Assembly: GCA_028023455.1 (NCBI GenBank)
Contig: JAQFVV010007220.1
Location: forward strand, 15,001-79,000
DNA: 64,000 nucleotides
Reading direction: 5' to 3'
Source of the DNA: Epiperipatus broadwayi
Lineage: Eukaryota; Onychophora; Udeonychophora; Euonychophora; Peripatidae
Shown here piece after piece: positions 24,730-36,490 of the stretch (position 1 is its first letter; each line of letters starts with the position of its first letter). The position numbers and the translations under genes are program-made. The notes under the pieces are model-generated. The model ran no database searches. It saw nothing but the letters and a program-made list of their open reading frames with translations, and was not told the origin of the DNA.

Positions 24730-27700
24730 ATCAATATCATCATTTTCAACAATTATTGATTCACAGCAGTATGAAGATCTCTCCAAGTGCAATTTATCTT
24801 CTCTGATCTCTAGCTCTCTTTTCCATATTAACCAGCACACTTCTTTACTTTGACCATTCATTCCACATGTAGTGTTTTTTAAGTCTTTTAGAATATCTTA
24901 GAATCCAGTTTAAGATTTTGACTATCCATCTATTATCATATTTTCTAGCAATATTTTAGTCCTATTCCACATTTGTTAATGATGTCAGTAACAGCTGTTT
25001 GTTTTTTGACCCATATATTTCATTTTCAGTCTCTTATTGTTACTCCTAACACAATCTCTCTATATGTTGTTGAGTGGTCTGAAATCTCTGTATTGCTCTT
25101 CTGTTAAGTGTCCAAGTTTAATATCTATAAATAAGAACTGGTAAAATACATTTATTAAAAACCTTCCATTTCAAAAGCATAGGCATATTTGCTTTGAATA
25201 TTAAGTTATTTCTACCAAAAGCACTCCAACCAAGTTTAATGCTATATTTAATTTTGTCCATTATATTTCGATCTATAGTAATAATATGATCGAGGTATTT
25301 ACAATTGTTAACTTCTTCTAACTTATCATTACCAATCTTTATGTTCTTCTTTTGAGAAAATCCATTGAACATTACTTTAGTCTTTTAACATTTATCTTTA
25401 GTCCTATTTTTTTACATTCATCTAATAATTCTTGCAACATTTCCTGAAAAACTAAAGCATTATTTACAAAAACAATTGTATTATCTGCAAAATCCAGATG
25501 ATTTAAATAATCTCCACTTACTTCTATTCCCTTGGCTCTCCATTTTATTACACAAAATACATCTGGAAACATTGCTGTAGAATTTTTGGAGATATAGAGT
25601 CATGCAAGTCATAATTCTTTTCAGTATTAATCTTCCTAGTATCATTATGTAATTGTTGCTTTTGCATTTTTTATAAATATTTTCAAAATATGACATGTCC
25701 TAGATCTATATCTTAATGATCCAATGCTTTAATCACTGCATAATCACATGCTTTTTTATAATATACAAATCCAAAGCATAATGGCAACTCATATTCATTG
25801 GTCCTTTCTATAACTTCTCTTAATATTTGAATATAATTCCCTGTATTAAAACCACTTTTAAATCCAGCATGTTCTTTTGATTGATTAAAATCCAAAGTTC
25901 CTGTAGATGAATTGTAATTATCTTGATAAAAATTTTGTAGAGAAATGATAAAAGAGTAATAGTTTTATAAATTCTAATATCTTCTTTATCATCTTTTTTA
26001 AATATTTATATTAATATTGCATTCTTTCAATTATCTGGTACATCTTTATTAGTTAGACATTTGATATATAACTTTGTCAAAAGTATTTCTATTTCTTCAT
26101 CTGTTTCTTTTAAGTTGTCAATTATAATTCCATTCTTCATATATTTAATTGCATGTCTCACTTTTACATTTAAAATTCTGGATAATTTAGAAGGTGTAAT
26201 AATTGTAGGGATATTTCATTTTCTTGTTTTTTTTTACTACATAATTTTTTTTAAAATTATTCAACACATTTCATAATGATATTTCTCTGTATAGCAATAG
26301 TTTCATCTTTTCTTCTTATTTCAGAAATAAATTTCCTATCAATGCCAAGATGATGATTTACATTTTTGATACTTTTATTCTCTTCTATAGATTTCCTTGC
26401 TAATTCACACTTATATATTTTTATATCATTATTAACTTTTTTCATACCATTTTACAGAATTCTAGGTATCCAATTCTTCTTAATAGATCATTTTTATATT
26501 TTTTCATATTCGTTTCTTTCTTCATATATTGTATTGCCTCAGTAGCAAATTCATTGGCAAATTGTTTCTTTTTTTGTATCAGCTATCTTTATTGCAATTC
26601 TTAATAGTATATCAGTTATTTTCCTGTTGATTTCATTCAAATCTGTTTCATCTTCAAAATCTATTAATAGTTGAAAACAATTTTCAAGTTCTAATTTAAA
26701 ATCATTGGAATGTTTCTGAAGATTAGGAATATCAACTGTGAATACTATTTATTTGAAATTTTTACTAAGGCAATAAACCTCAAGAATGTGCACTTGAAAA
26801 TGCAAAGGTAGGGATCTCTACAGGTCTTAACCACAAGCTTATGCACATTCTTGAGGTTTATTGCCTTAGTAAATATTACTTATGTAATCTGCATTAAATA
26901 AATTTTTGCTTAACATATATCTCACATCTCACTAATCGATGATCACTTTCTATGTTGAATTTATTAAGAATATAACAATCTTGAAATACATATTTTATGT
27001 TAGTTAAAAAAATAACCCAATTCTGCTATACCTTTATTTGGATTCTTCCATATCCATTTCCATTTAGCATTTTTCTCAATAAAAGAATATACAATTTAAA
27101 GTCTTTTCTTTTCTGCAAAATCCACATGTTTATTTCCTTTTTTATTTCCATCACAAAAACCAAATTGACCTACAGTACTTTAATCTTTTAATTGGTTACC
27201 AATGTTGTTTGATCTGATAAAAATCCTTTTGCACATCCATATATAAATCCTCTAACTTCTTCATCATAATGAGAACTTATAGGAACATAAACCTGACTTA
27301 ACTGCATTTAGTATATATCAGTAAGCTAAATAACTAATCTTGCCACTCTGTGTGATACACCATCAATTTCCACAATGTTACTCTTCCACTTTTTATTTAT
27401 AAATGAATCATACTCTACTTTTATTTCCAATATTTGTACCTTTGTAGTAGACTACATGTCTACTTTTTAAATTAATTGTCTCTTCACCTTTTCTTCTAAC
27501 TTCACGAAGTCCAAAAATATTTCATTTAATATTAGAAAGTTCTTCCAGTTTTTGCAATCTCTCTTCACTTGAAAATTATCTGCAGTTATAAAAACCTAAA
27601 TAATAGGACATCAAATGGTAGCCTTCTGCAATCTGGAGATTCTTATCACCCTTCATCTTTGGACGTCAACTTTTGCATTAGCTGGTGACTTTACAGGCTT

Positions 27701-28053
27701 ATGGGAATAAGAACAATGATTTTGTTTTGTCTGTCATTATTGTAAATATCTATTAGAAAAAAAGTTCACTCACACATGCATTCATTCTGTCTTCAAGAAA
27801 GCTCAAATGATATTTTAGTTGTTTTCTGCTCTTAAACTCAGAAGTAAAAAGCCAATAAATTTCCACCAAGAAAGGATGATGCATGTTTGTGAGAAGCCCA
27901 TTCATGTTTGTATACTATATCAATGATGATATAGTAATAACAGCTGTAATGACAAGAACATATGGAGTGAACATTAGGAATTTGGCCTGCTTGGTTCCAT
28001 TAAGGTCTCCAAGAGAAATCTAAGGGTCTTCTTTCAGTTAACAATAAAGTTCT
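24730..28053 (-). pseudogene. Degenerate full-length RTE-clade LINE (second copy)
   Basis: This region aligns in reverse orientation along the whole of the element at 40963-44175, from its 5' UTR (28053 inwards, ttaactgaaagaagaccc) to the 3' end at about 24730. The reading frame is broken into short pieces, for example 26445-26257, 25895-25713, 25572-25372 and 25372-25118. These preserve fragments of the linker, RT fingers, RT palm and post-RT region. The palm active site reads FADN (25481-25492), replacing the second catalytic aspartate with asparagine. The endonuclease start MSYYLGFYNCR can be read near 27600. A 113-bp palindromic element (26761-26873) interrupts the endonuclease-to-RT linker. 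Compared with the younger copy, it retains about 80 extra bases just upstream of the coding start. It is clearly inactive. Confidence 0.9.
26761..26873. mobile_element. 113-bp palindromic MITE inserted in the old RTE copy
   Basis: The first 32 bases (tttactaaggcaataaacct, then caagaatgtgca) are the exact or near-exact reverse complement of the last 32 (tgcacattcttgaggtttat, then tgccttagtaaa). About 49 bases lie between them. The intact RTE lacks this segment at the corresponding place, which shows that it is an insertion. No transposase is encoded, so it is non-autonomous. A target-site duplication could not be fixed with certainty. Confidence 0.8.
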
Positions 28054-29880
28054 TTCTACAGCCACTGCATGACAATAAACATATATAAAAACTATATTAA
28101 TTTTAAATATTAGTTATTCTGCATGCATATATCTTTGATTTTTGAAGTTTGGGAGATATAAATTGGTGAATAGTAATAAATAAGTATGTTATAACTTTTC
28201 ATAAATAAGGTTGATTTTATCATATAATTCCATGAGATTTATTCTTTATATTGACTATCATAAAGAAAATATATATATAATGCAGATCAACATAATAATT
28301 ATAATACGCTTTCATTTTTATGCATATAATGATCAATATCATTTGGATTTTATTCTATATGCTCATATTTCCATGGATACAGATATGCCATATGTACTGG
28401 AGCATATAGATTATTCAATGATTTATATATGCAATGTTCTGTTATCTCCCACATGGTTTCATTAAAACACAAATTCAAATACTGATAAATATAGCTCTTG
28501 AAATAAGTCTGTTTTGACTATATTCATGACATAACAGTTTTCTCTAGTATTCTATAGAATTTTGGCTTATGAGCAGATTTTTGTGGCTGCTTTACATCTT
28601 TAACAATAAAGTAACTCTTGAAAGACACATGTGTGGATCATGGATTAATGCTCTTATTATATTTTAAGAATCATTTGGTTTATAAGATGGCACACGTGTG
28701 TGTATTTGATGGCTGTGTTTATTACAATAAAATAACTATTTGTTTGCTCACTGATAATCTCAAACAATATGGAATCAATTACGGCATGCATATATATGCA
28801 TACGTTTAACATGCATTCGCAAAACTCATTAAAAACATTTTATAACTTAATAAACTAAAAGCTTTATGATTCTGTCACAATAAAACAGTAGGAAAGTTTA
28901 ACGTTTATAAATTTATATTAACATGAAAATATTCAAGTTTTTATTTTATAGTATTTAACTAAAATTTCAATATTGGATCCATTTGGGAAAAATTGCTTGT
29001 AGTGACTTTTCTAATTCCGCGTAAAACGTGATCAGCTCTCAAGATGTTTTGAACAAACATATAGCTCTTAAGATTAATATTTAGAATAATTTATTTAACT
29101 CATAAACCAATATATAAAGTAATAGTTTTTGATTTATACATTATTGAGAGCATTAGAGATTTATTTACATATATAGTTCTTTCGCACACATACATTCTTA
29201 TACATATTTAAATGTATCTAAACTTTAATGTTAGATTCATTAAAATCCTAATTAATTAATAAAATTATTTTACTATTTAAAATGTAGATGTTTAAAAGAA
29301 GTAATATCAAATATTCATCATTAATAATATTCGTATAAGAAGTTAGAAAAACTAGATATTTTATAATTATTCATATTCAATAATCTGGAGTAAAACCTAG
29401 ACTTAGGTTTTGCATTAGAAAATATTTCATTAAATATAATATTTCTTGATTTATTTATTAATCACTGATTCAAGTTATATTACAATTTTATATTTTTCAA
29501 AAATACGTAGACATATTTTTTTATTTTGATTTGTAAATTTCCAAATCTAGCGTTAATATAATATGAGCTATACATTTTCACTCTTCTTAACAAGAGTCAT
29601 TATTTAAATATGTATGTTGTATCTTCTATACCTAAAATATAATAAAGTAACCACTCCCATTAAATAATTTGATATGAAGTATTATATATTTTATTATTTT
29701 TATATAAAACATAATTAATAACGTTAAAAAGAAATCAAATATATAACTGAAAAGTGAGTCATTTTTTATCTTTAACTAATTAAGTCTGTTATCTGCCTAA
29801 TTCTTTTGACAATGGTACCATTTTATTTTTAAGCCAATAAACATCACATGCCCACCACCTCTTATGCTTGTGTATAACTG
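28054..29880. other. AT-rich DNA, no gene recognised
   Basis: Open frames at 28211-28465 and 28618-28809 have no recognisable domain, and no promoter or splice context was convincing. Confidence 0.5.
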
Positions 29881-30140
29881 TTGTTAAAACAGGCAAAAAC
29901 TCACTATATATATTTTTGGCCACACACAGCAAGCTAGAGTAATCAATGGATGCCAGAAGGCTTGTGCATAAGATTTAAGGCTCCTCACTGATGAAGGCCA
30001 TAAGCCAGAAACTAGTCTGGGGATATTGGATGAGTAGGCACTAGATGGGAATTTTATGCACAAGCCTTCTGGCACCCATTGATTACTTTAGCTTGCTCTG
30101 TGGTAAAATATATATAGTGAGTTTTTGCCTGTTTTAACAA
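29881..30140. mobile_element. 260-bp foldback MITE
   Basis: The ends are perfect inverted repeats: ttgttaaaacaggcaaaaac begins at 29881 and its reverse complement ends at 30140. The complementarity continues inward with few mismatches through the blocks gtaatcaatgg and gccagaaggcttgtgcat, giving arms of roughly 95-100 bases. The central loop (29975-30045) carries the core shared with 19947-19998 and with the inner part of 4225-4840. There is no coding capacity. Confidence 0.85.
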
Positions 30141-30549
30141 TTTATTTTTATTGATGGAGATGAAAAAATTGTTCATAAGTTGAATTATGCAAATGTATGA
30201 CATATCTGTAAAATGATTTAAATTTAAATTTAAAAGCATCTCTATACTGGGATAATATACATTTTTTTTTTTTTTGCAAATATGAACCTCATACAATTAT
30301 TATAACTTTTACTTGATTTTAAATTGAACATTAGAGTTTTTAGGATTTGTATTTGATAGTTTAAAATCTTAGATTTTTGATGTTTTTAGATTTTTATAAA
30401 ACTTTGTGGTGGATTCACATTATGAAGCTCATGGCTAAATTATTGGAACTTTGATGGTAGTTAAATTAAAAGAATCTGTATGGATTGCAAGAAAATAATG
30501 TTATACACCATTTGATTTAACTTATTAAGCTTGTACTACAAACATAAGT

Positions 30550-30684
30550 TAATGAGCATGCTAATAGCTCTAAATAAGCTTTTCAGATAAATGCCAAAAG
30601 AGAAAGCATTCTAGATAGAGATTTGAATGCTTTCTCTCCTGCATTTATAGAAAAGCTTGTTTAGAGCTATTATCATGCTCATTA
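30550..30684. mobile_element. ~135-bp palindromic MITE
   Basis: Left arm from 30550 (taatgagcatgctaatagct, then ctaaataagcttttc and atttatgcc-like) and right arm ending 30684 (agagctattatcatgctcat) are reverse complements along ~60 bases each, with a small loop around 30610-30630. It is distinct in sequence from the neighbouring 260-bp foldback element. No open frame. Confidence 0.8.
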
Positions 30685-32569
30685 CATTATTATCTGTATG
30701 GAATTTCTAATCACATATTATTTAACCCTGCATAGTGAAACTTTAAAATGTTTCTTTGACATTTATAACAAAATAAAATATAGAGGATGAATTTGATAAA
30801 TTTAAGAAAGAAAAGAAATGAAGACTGAATATTGAATAAAAAATAGATTTTACTCACTAAATATACTTTTTTTTTCTAAATTAAGAAAGGCCACTTGACC
30901 AATAAAATCAGATGATTTCTCAGAAATTTGTCAACCTGTTGATGACTATAATAAAAAAAACCTTTAGTAAATTTTTAAATAATTTTCTTATATCAGCTAA
31001 GTAATAACAATTTAAAACTTTTCCAAATGCTTTAATATTTTATTATCATGTTACAAACAAGGTATAAATATTCTTTGCGATTGTTTTATTTGATTTATTT
31101 AAACAATAGTCTTTTGATGGTTAAGATTATTACTAAATTAAAATAATTTTTAAAGAAAAAATTAACCAAGAAAATTGCAATTTTGTTTTCACAATAAAAA
31201 AATGATGTGATAATGCTGTATTTCTATGCACAATACTTTTCTAATATAGATTTAACTTTTTTAAAAACAGTATTGTAATTAAGTTGAGGCTAACTTTGAA
31301 ATATTTGTTGTTCATATATATATAACCATCAGTTTAAATAATAGTTTCATCAAAATAAAATAATTTATTATTAATTAACATTACTTTTAAACATTAATAA
31401 AAAATAAAAAAATGTAAAAGTTATAAATTTATTTAAGAAAATGAAAAATTAAACAATGTTTACATTTTATGAAAGCAAAAATAATGTAACTTTTTTTTCC
31501 CCACCAACATAAGTTTAAATCCTTCCAAAAATATTATATAATTATAAAAATAAATATATTTTTTTAAATAAAAATATCTTTCAAATTATCAAAAATAACA
31601 AAAAAAAATCCTTTTGTAATCATTTTTGTTTGCCAATATGAAATGTAAATAAGTGATGCCATTTTGTGCAATTTGACTTTTACAATTTAATCTTTGAACT
31701 ACAAAACTCTATATTTTTCTAATAACTACTCTAATTTATTAATAAAAATATAAAACTAAAATACATAATCTTAAAAGATTATTTGAAAGTATTCACTACA
31801 ATATTGCAAAACAAAGAGCAGCATACAGACCACTCAAATTCTGTCTGCATACTATTATGATGAATGAATTTATTCAGAAAACTGCTTTAAAGTAAAACAG
31901 AATGTAGTGAGAAAGAGTTAATTTAAAGCAAAACTATTATCAATTAAATCTAAGTAAATTATTTAATTTTATGAAATTATCTTTTATCTCTTTCTTTACA
32001 TTTTTCATATATAATTGTTTTATTTATAGTGCAGAACCACAATATCTGCTATACTTTGTTTCAAATTCCCTTATGCATTATATATTATAGCTCATGATTT
32101 TGTTGAATTAATCTTTGATTCCAATAAAATGTTTATTGTTTACTGAGTTTCATATATATAGTTTTTTTCAACATGCACATGTATATAATTCATGTATTTT
32201 TTATGTATACAGTATGCATACATAAATTAAGATTAATATATAATATAAACAAAATTAAATAACAATAGAAAATAGTTATTAATAATAAATTGATAGAGCA
32301 CATTTTCTATATATTTTCTGTATGCTTGCTGAATAATATTTATTCAAAAATTAAAAATATTAAATAACTGACTGCACCCTATCTTTATGTTTTTAAGTAA
32401 AATATATAGTGAGATATCATACCTTTATTACAAGTAAACACACTCTGGTCAATGTTCTGTTTCCTCAGTAACTCCACTATGGAAATGCAATAGCAGTCTT
32501 AGCAGACTTAAGTCTCTCTAGTTGTTTTAATATTTTTAAGTTCATATTGACTTTAAAGTTTATGCAGGC
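30685..32569. other. AT-rich DNA, no gene recognised
   Basis: Very AT-rich sequence with no recognisable element or coding signal. Confidence 0.55.
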
Positions 32570-32829
32570 ACTCCTATTTATTAGTGAATATTTCAGATTC
32601 TCAATTAAACTCTTCAAATTTTAAGCAAAATAATATTTTTTTTTACAATTCTTTTTTTTTTATTTCTTTTATTTTATCTCTTAAGAAAAGTAATTTAAAA
32701 TTTTATTAAATTTGTAAAATTTTTAGCTTTATTCTTATAAAACATTTTAGGTTCTCATCTGATCCTTTGTGTCAGTCACGGGTGGCGTGATTTCTAATCA
32801 AAAACACATTAATATAATGTTCCTGGGCC

Positions 32830-34620
32830 AGCGTTTTTCTATTAATATTGACTTTTTTTTTTTGTTTGTTTGTTTACAAAGTTTACTTTCTTTCATTTCT
32901 GAATTATTTTTCCCAAATAATATTTTTGACGATGGGATAATAATAGTTTTTTTTTTTTTTAATTTTTATTGACAAGAGGGTCTTTTTTTGTGTGTGTTCA
33001 AATAGTAATTTGTGTTTTTTTTAAAATAGTATTACTGTTTTTGTAAAATTGGATTGCCAAAATTTAAGAGAGAACAGGTTTTTTTGGGATGGATCTTTAA
33101 ATAATAATTGACGTTACTTTGATAGGTTTCCATTTGATTGCTGACAACAATTAGTGGGAGAAGTGTTTTTTTTTTCGTGTGTATGTTTAAATAAAAATTA
33201 AAACCATTACTTTTATCGGTTTACATTTGATTGACAACCGATTTGACTTCCTTTCGTTTATAAATTATGGTTTTGGTTCTACAAATAAATATTTTTGACA
33301 ATGGGACAATAATAGTTGTTGTTTGTTTAATTTTTATTGACAAGAGTGTGTTTTTTGGTGTAGTTTTAAATAGTAATTTGGTTTACGTTTAAATAATAAG
33401 TTACAGTCTTACTTTGATTGGTTTACATTTGATTGCCAACACTAATTATTGGGAAAAGTGGTTTTTCTTTGTGTGTGTGTAGGATTGTAGACAACAATTA
33501 TTGGGAGAAGGGATGGATTAACCGTTTAAAGAATAGTAGTTTATGTTACTTTTAGTGGTGTTGTACATTTGATTGCTGACAATAATTAGTGAGAGGGGTG
33601 GGTGTTTTGGGGTGATGATTAAATACTAATTTACCTTTCTTTTATTTTACATTTGATTGCCATCAACAATTATTGGGAGAAAAAGGTTTTTTTTTTGTGT
33701 ATGTTTAAATCAAAATTGAAGTTACTTTTATCGGTTACATTTGATTGACAACCGATTTGACTTTCCTTTTTTCGTTTATAAATTATGGTTTTGGTTTCCC
33801 CAAAACCTAATATTTTTGACAATGGGACAATACTAGTTGTTGTTTTTTTCATTTTTATTGACAAGAGTGGGTCTTTTTTGGTGTATGTTCAAATAGTAAT
33901 TTGGGTTACATTTAAAAAATAATTGGTTTACCTTACTTTTATTACTTTACATTTGATTGCCGATAACAATTAGTGGGAGGGGTGTTTTTGTGTATGATTA
34001 AAGAATAATTGTACATTACTTTTATTTTTGACATTTGATTGCTAACAACAATTATTGGGAGAAAGGGTTTTGCATTTTATTTTTTGTTTGTGTGTATGTT
34101 TAAATCAAAAATTTAAGTGACTTTTATCGATTACCATTTAATTGACAACTGATTTGACTTTTTTTTTTTTTGTTTATAAATTATTTGCATTTTCCCAAAT
34201 AATATTCAGTTTGACAATGGGACAATAATAGTTGTTGTTTCTTTAATTTTGATTGACAAGAGTGGGTCTTTTTCGGTGCATGTTCAAATAGTAGTTTGGG
34301 TTATGTTTAACTAATAATTTACGGTCTTACTTTGATTGGTTTATATTTGATTGCCGACAACAATTAGTGGGAGGGTTTTTTTCTTTTTTTCTATATGATT
34401 AAAGAATAATTAATGATGTTCCTTTGATTTGACCATCTGATTGCTGCCGACAACAATTATTGGGAGAAGAAGGGTTTTTTGGGCTATGTTTAAATAAAAA
34501 TTTTAGTTACTTCTTTTATTTAACATTTGACTGCCGATGACAACAATTATTGGGAGAAGTCGGGATGTATGTTTAAAATAAAAATTGAAGTTACTTCTTT
34601 TATTTTTGACATTTGACGAA
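32830..34620. repeat. T/G-rich higher-order tandem repeat inside element 1
   Basis: Three phrases recur in mixed order on the plus strand: a tttgattgccgacaacaatt-type phrase followed by a-tgggag (about ten times between 33130 and 34560), gacaatgggacaataatag followed by ttgttgttt (about 32928, 33297, 33816 and 34212), and gattgacaaccgatttgac (about 33226, 33736 and 34135). Most occurrences are preceded or followed by T-homopolymers. The plus strand is depleted in C, giving a marked strand asymmetry. The spacing of the second phrase (about 370-520 bases) indicates a composite unit. Confidence 0.75.
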
Positions 34621-34721
34621 GGCCATTTGGAATCCCTCAAATAAGCTTGCCTTTACAAAGTGAACATTTCCGTCGGCGACAATGAGACTTACAAATGAAA
34701 GTCAAAAGATGTTTTTGAACC

Positions 34722-35054
34722 TCAAATCTGCATATATTTGCCATACAATCCAATCTTTTCTTTCAGCAGCAGGATGTTTTTTTCTGCTGTAGAAATATTC
34801 CAGCACCGGCTTCCGTGTCTGGCAATTCCCATCTTTTCAAGTTTTTCTGTTGTTGTTTGAATTAGCCATCTTCTTGGTCTCGGAAAATTTCTCGCTAAAA
34901 CGTGACTCAAAGCATGATCATTTAAAAATTTTATGCTAACCCACCCTAATCGAGAATTTAGGAGGCTTATAGCTTTACAAGGAACAATCACAACACTGTT
35001 TAAATTGTTAAAAGGTAACAGTACAACAATTTGTCTTAAAAAAAATGGCCCCAA
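34722..35054 (-). CDS. Hypothetical ORF, 110 codons, inside element 1
   Basis: Not recognised. The frame lies in the composition-balanced right part of the large inverted-repeat element. Its product would have a basic middle (around residues 55-65, RNFPRPRRW) and a charged C-terminal part rich in lysine and glutamate (residues 68-105). Just downstream, in another frame across 34735-34650, a short cysteine/histidine-rich stretch can be read (TFICKSHCRRRKCSLCKGK), reminiscent of a zinc-binding tail. This would need a frameshift or splice to join. If the element is a DNA transposon this could be a remnant of its protein. With no domain match by eye, it may equally be chance coding. Confidence 0.25.
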   Translation of the reverse strand: MGPFFLRQIVVLLPFNNLNSVVIVPCKAISLLNSRLGWVSIKFLNDHALSHVLARNFPRPRRWLIQTTTEKLEKMGIARHGSRCWNISTAEKNILLLKEKIGLYGKYMQI

Positions 35055-35187
35055 TGAAAATTTAAATACTTTTTACACAATCAAATTAACACACCCTCAT
35101 ACAGCATTATGATATAGTGCATGACACAAACAACTACGGCATTTTTCTCTGCTTTTAGCATCGGAAAAAGCCACACCGTTAGCCGCT

Positions 35188-35335
35188 AAGCTGAGTTAAC
35201 ACTCTTTCTAGATTTTATCATAGAAAGAAAGACTTAACTCCGAGTTAACACTCTACCTTTTAGCATAGAAACAAGACTTAACTCCGAGTTAACAATCTTT
35301 CTAGGATTTATTTTAGAAAGAATGCTTAAAGGCTT
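35188..35335. repeat. Palindromic subterminal tandem repeats of element 1
   Basis: Three tandem units of about 45-55 bases each start with gagttaaca and end with cttaactc or a decayed form. Each unit is internally self-complementary (gagttaac with cttaactc, and tttctag with agaaag), so single-stranded DNA could form a row of hairpins. They sit just inside the right terminus, the position where transposase-binding subterminal repeats occur in many DNA transposons. That role is inference. Confidence 0.7.
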
Positions 35336-35540
35336 GGGTGCGGCCGTGGAAACAGCATATTTCTAGAAATTTAGCTAGAAATCATGCCACTCGTGGCTGA
35401 CATGAAGGATCAGATGAGAACCTTTTATTACATAAAATATTGTATCAAATTACTTTTAAAAATAATAATAAAATAAAGAATATAATGCATATTCTTTCAA
35501 CATAAGTCCAGAAATATTAATAATAAATGTGATTGTGTGC

Positions 35541-36092
35541 AACACTCTCAAATAAAAAAATAACTATTACTCTATTTAAAATTTATAAATTTTAATGTTT
35601 TATACAATACATATAAGTCTTCATTGTATATAAATCTTAATACCCTGCTGTCACTACATTGCCTTAAGTTAATGTGATACCATAAAATGACCACTTCAAT
35701 TTATAAATATATATAAAAAATTATCAGATTTTTACAGACTTTATTGATATAAATATTAACCTTCCACTGGAATTTCTTTATATTTTCTGAAAATATTTCA
35801 GTTGTGATGTAACTAAGACAATAAACAAGTAAAAATTGTCATTGCAGACAGAAATCATGTTTTTTTTAAAAATGGCATGTTTTTTTTTTGTCTGACTTAT
35901 CTAAGCTAAGCAGTTTACTTTTTGCTTAACATAAATCACACAGAGAAATACTATTTTTAATATTAATATGTCTTTCAGCTTGGATCTTTGTAATTGTTTT
36001 TCTTTTTATATAATAATCTGAAATATTTCTAGATAAGTACATGTAAACCCTAAATAGGATTTAAATATTTACACACACATACACAATCAGAC

Positions 36093-36159
<67 letters not shown>

Positions 36160-36490
36160 CTGAATAACTATAATGTGGAATTACTGAGCTTTAACTTGCC
36201 AACATATTAAAATATTAAATGCAATGAGATAGAATATCACTTTAAAAATAAAGATTTTTGGTTAGCCTTCACACTATTACAACTTGATGCCAATCACTAA
36301 AAGTAACATTATGATGATGGTTTAAATGTACTATTAGTGATTAAATTGTCAGAACCCTATCAATAATCCTGGTTATCACATTATTAGAATGATGTACTAA
36401 TGCTGCACTTCTACACACAACTTTGCTCCAACATTGTTTTCAAGTTATGAGAGTAGTTTTGGAATTGTTTATAGGTGGCTTAATCAAATA
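35541..36490. other. AT-rich DNA with (TA)n microsatellite
   Basis: A perfect (TA)n run of about 60 bases spans roughly 36093-36153. No gene is supportable in the remainder. Confidence 0.65.

Larger units (their letters stand above)
32570..35540. mobile_element. Large long-armed inverted-repeat element with T/G-rich core (element 1)
   Basis: A strongly conserved inverted pair lies at 32751-32795 (ggttctcatctgatcc, then cacgggtggcgtgatttct) and 35383-35428 (its reverse complement with a few changes). Outside it, more diverged complementarity continues to about 32570 and 35540 (for example attacttttc/aataaaataaag and gaaatattcactaataaata blocks). The core has two parts. The left part, 32830-34620, is a T/G-rich higher-order repeat. 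The right part, 34620-35380, is more balanced in composition and carries a 110-codon minus-strand frame and a set of palindromic tandem repeats. No transposase domain was recognised. The layout closely parallels the element at 55718-58320. The outer limits are approximate. Confidence 0.6.
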
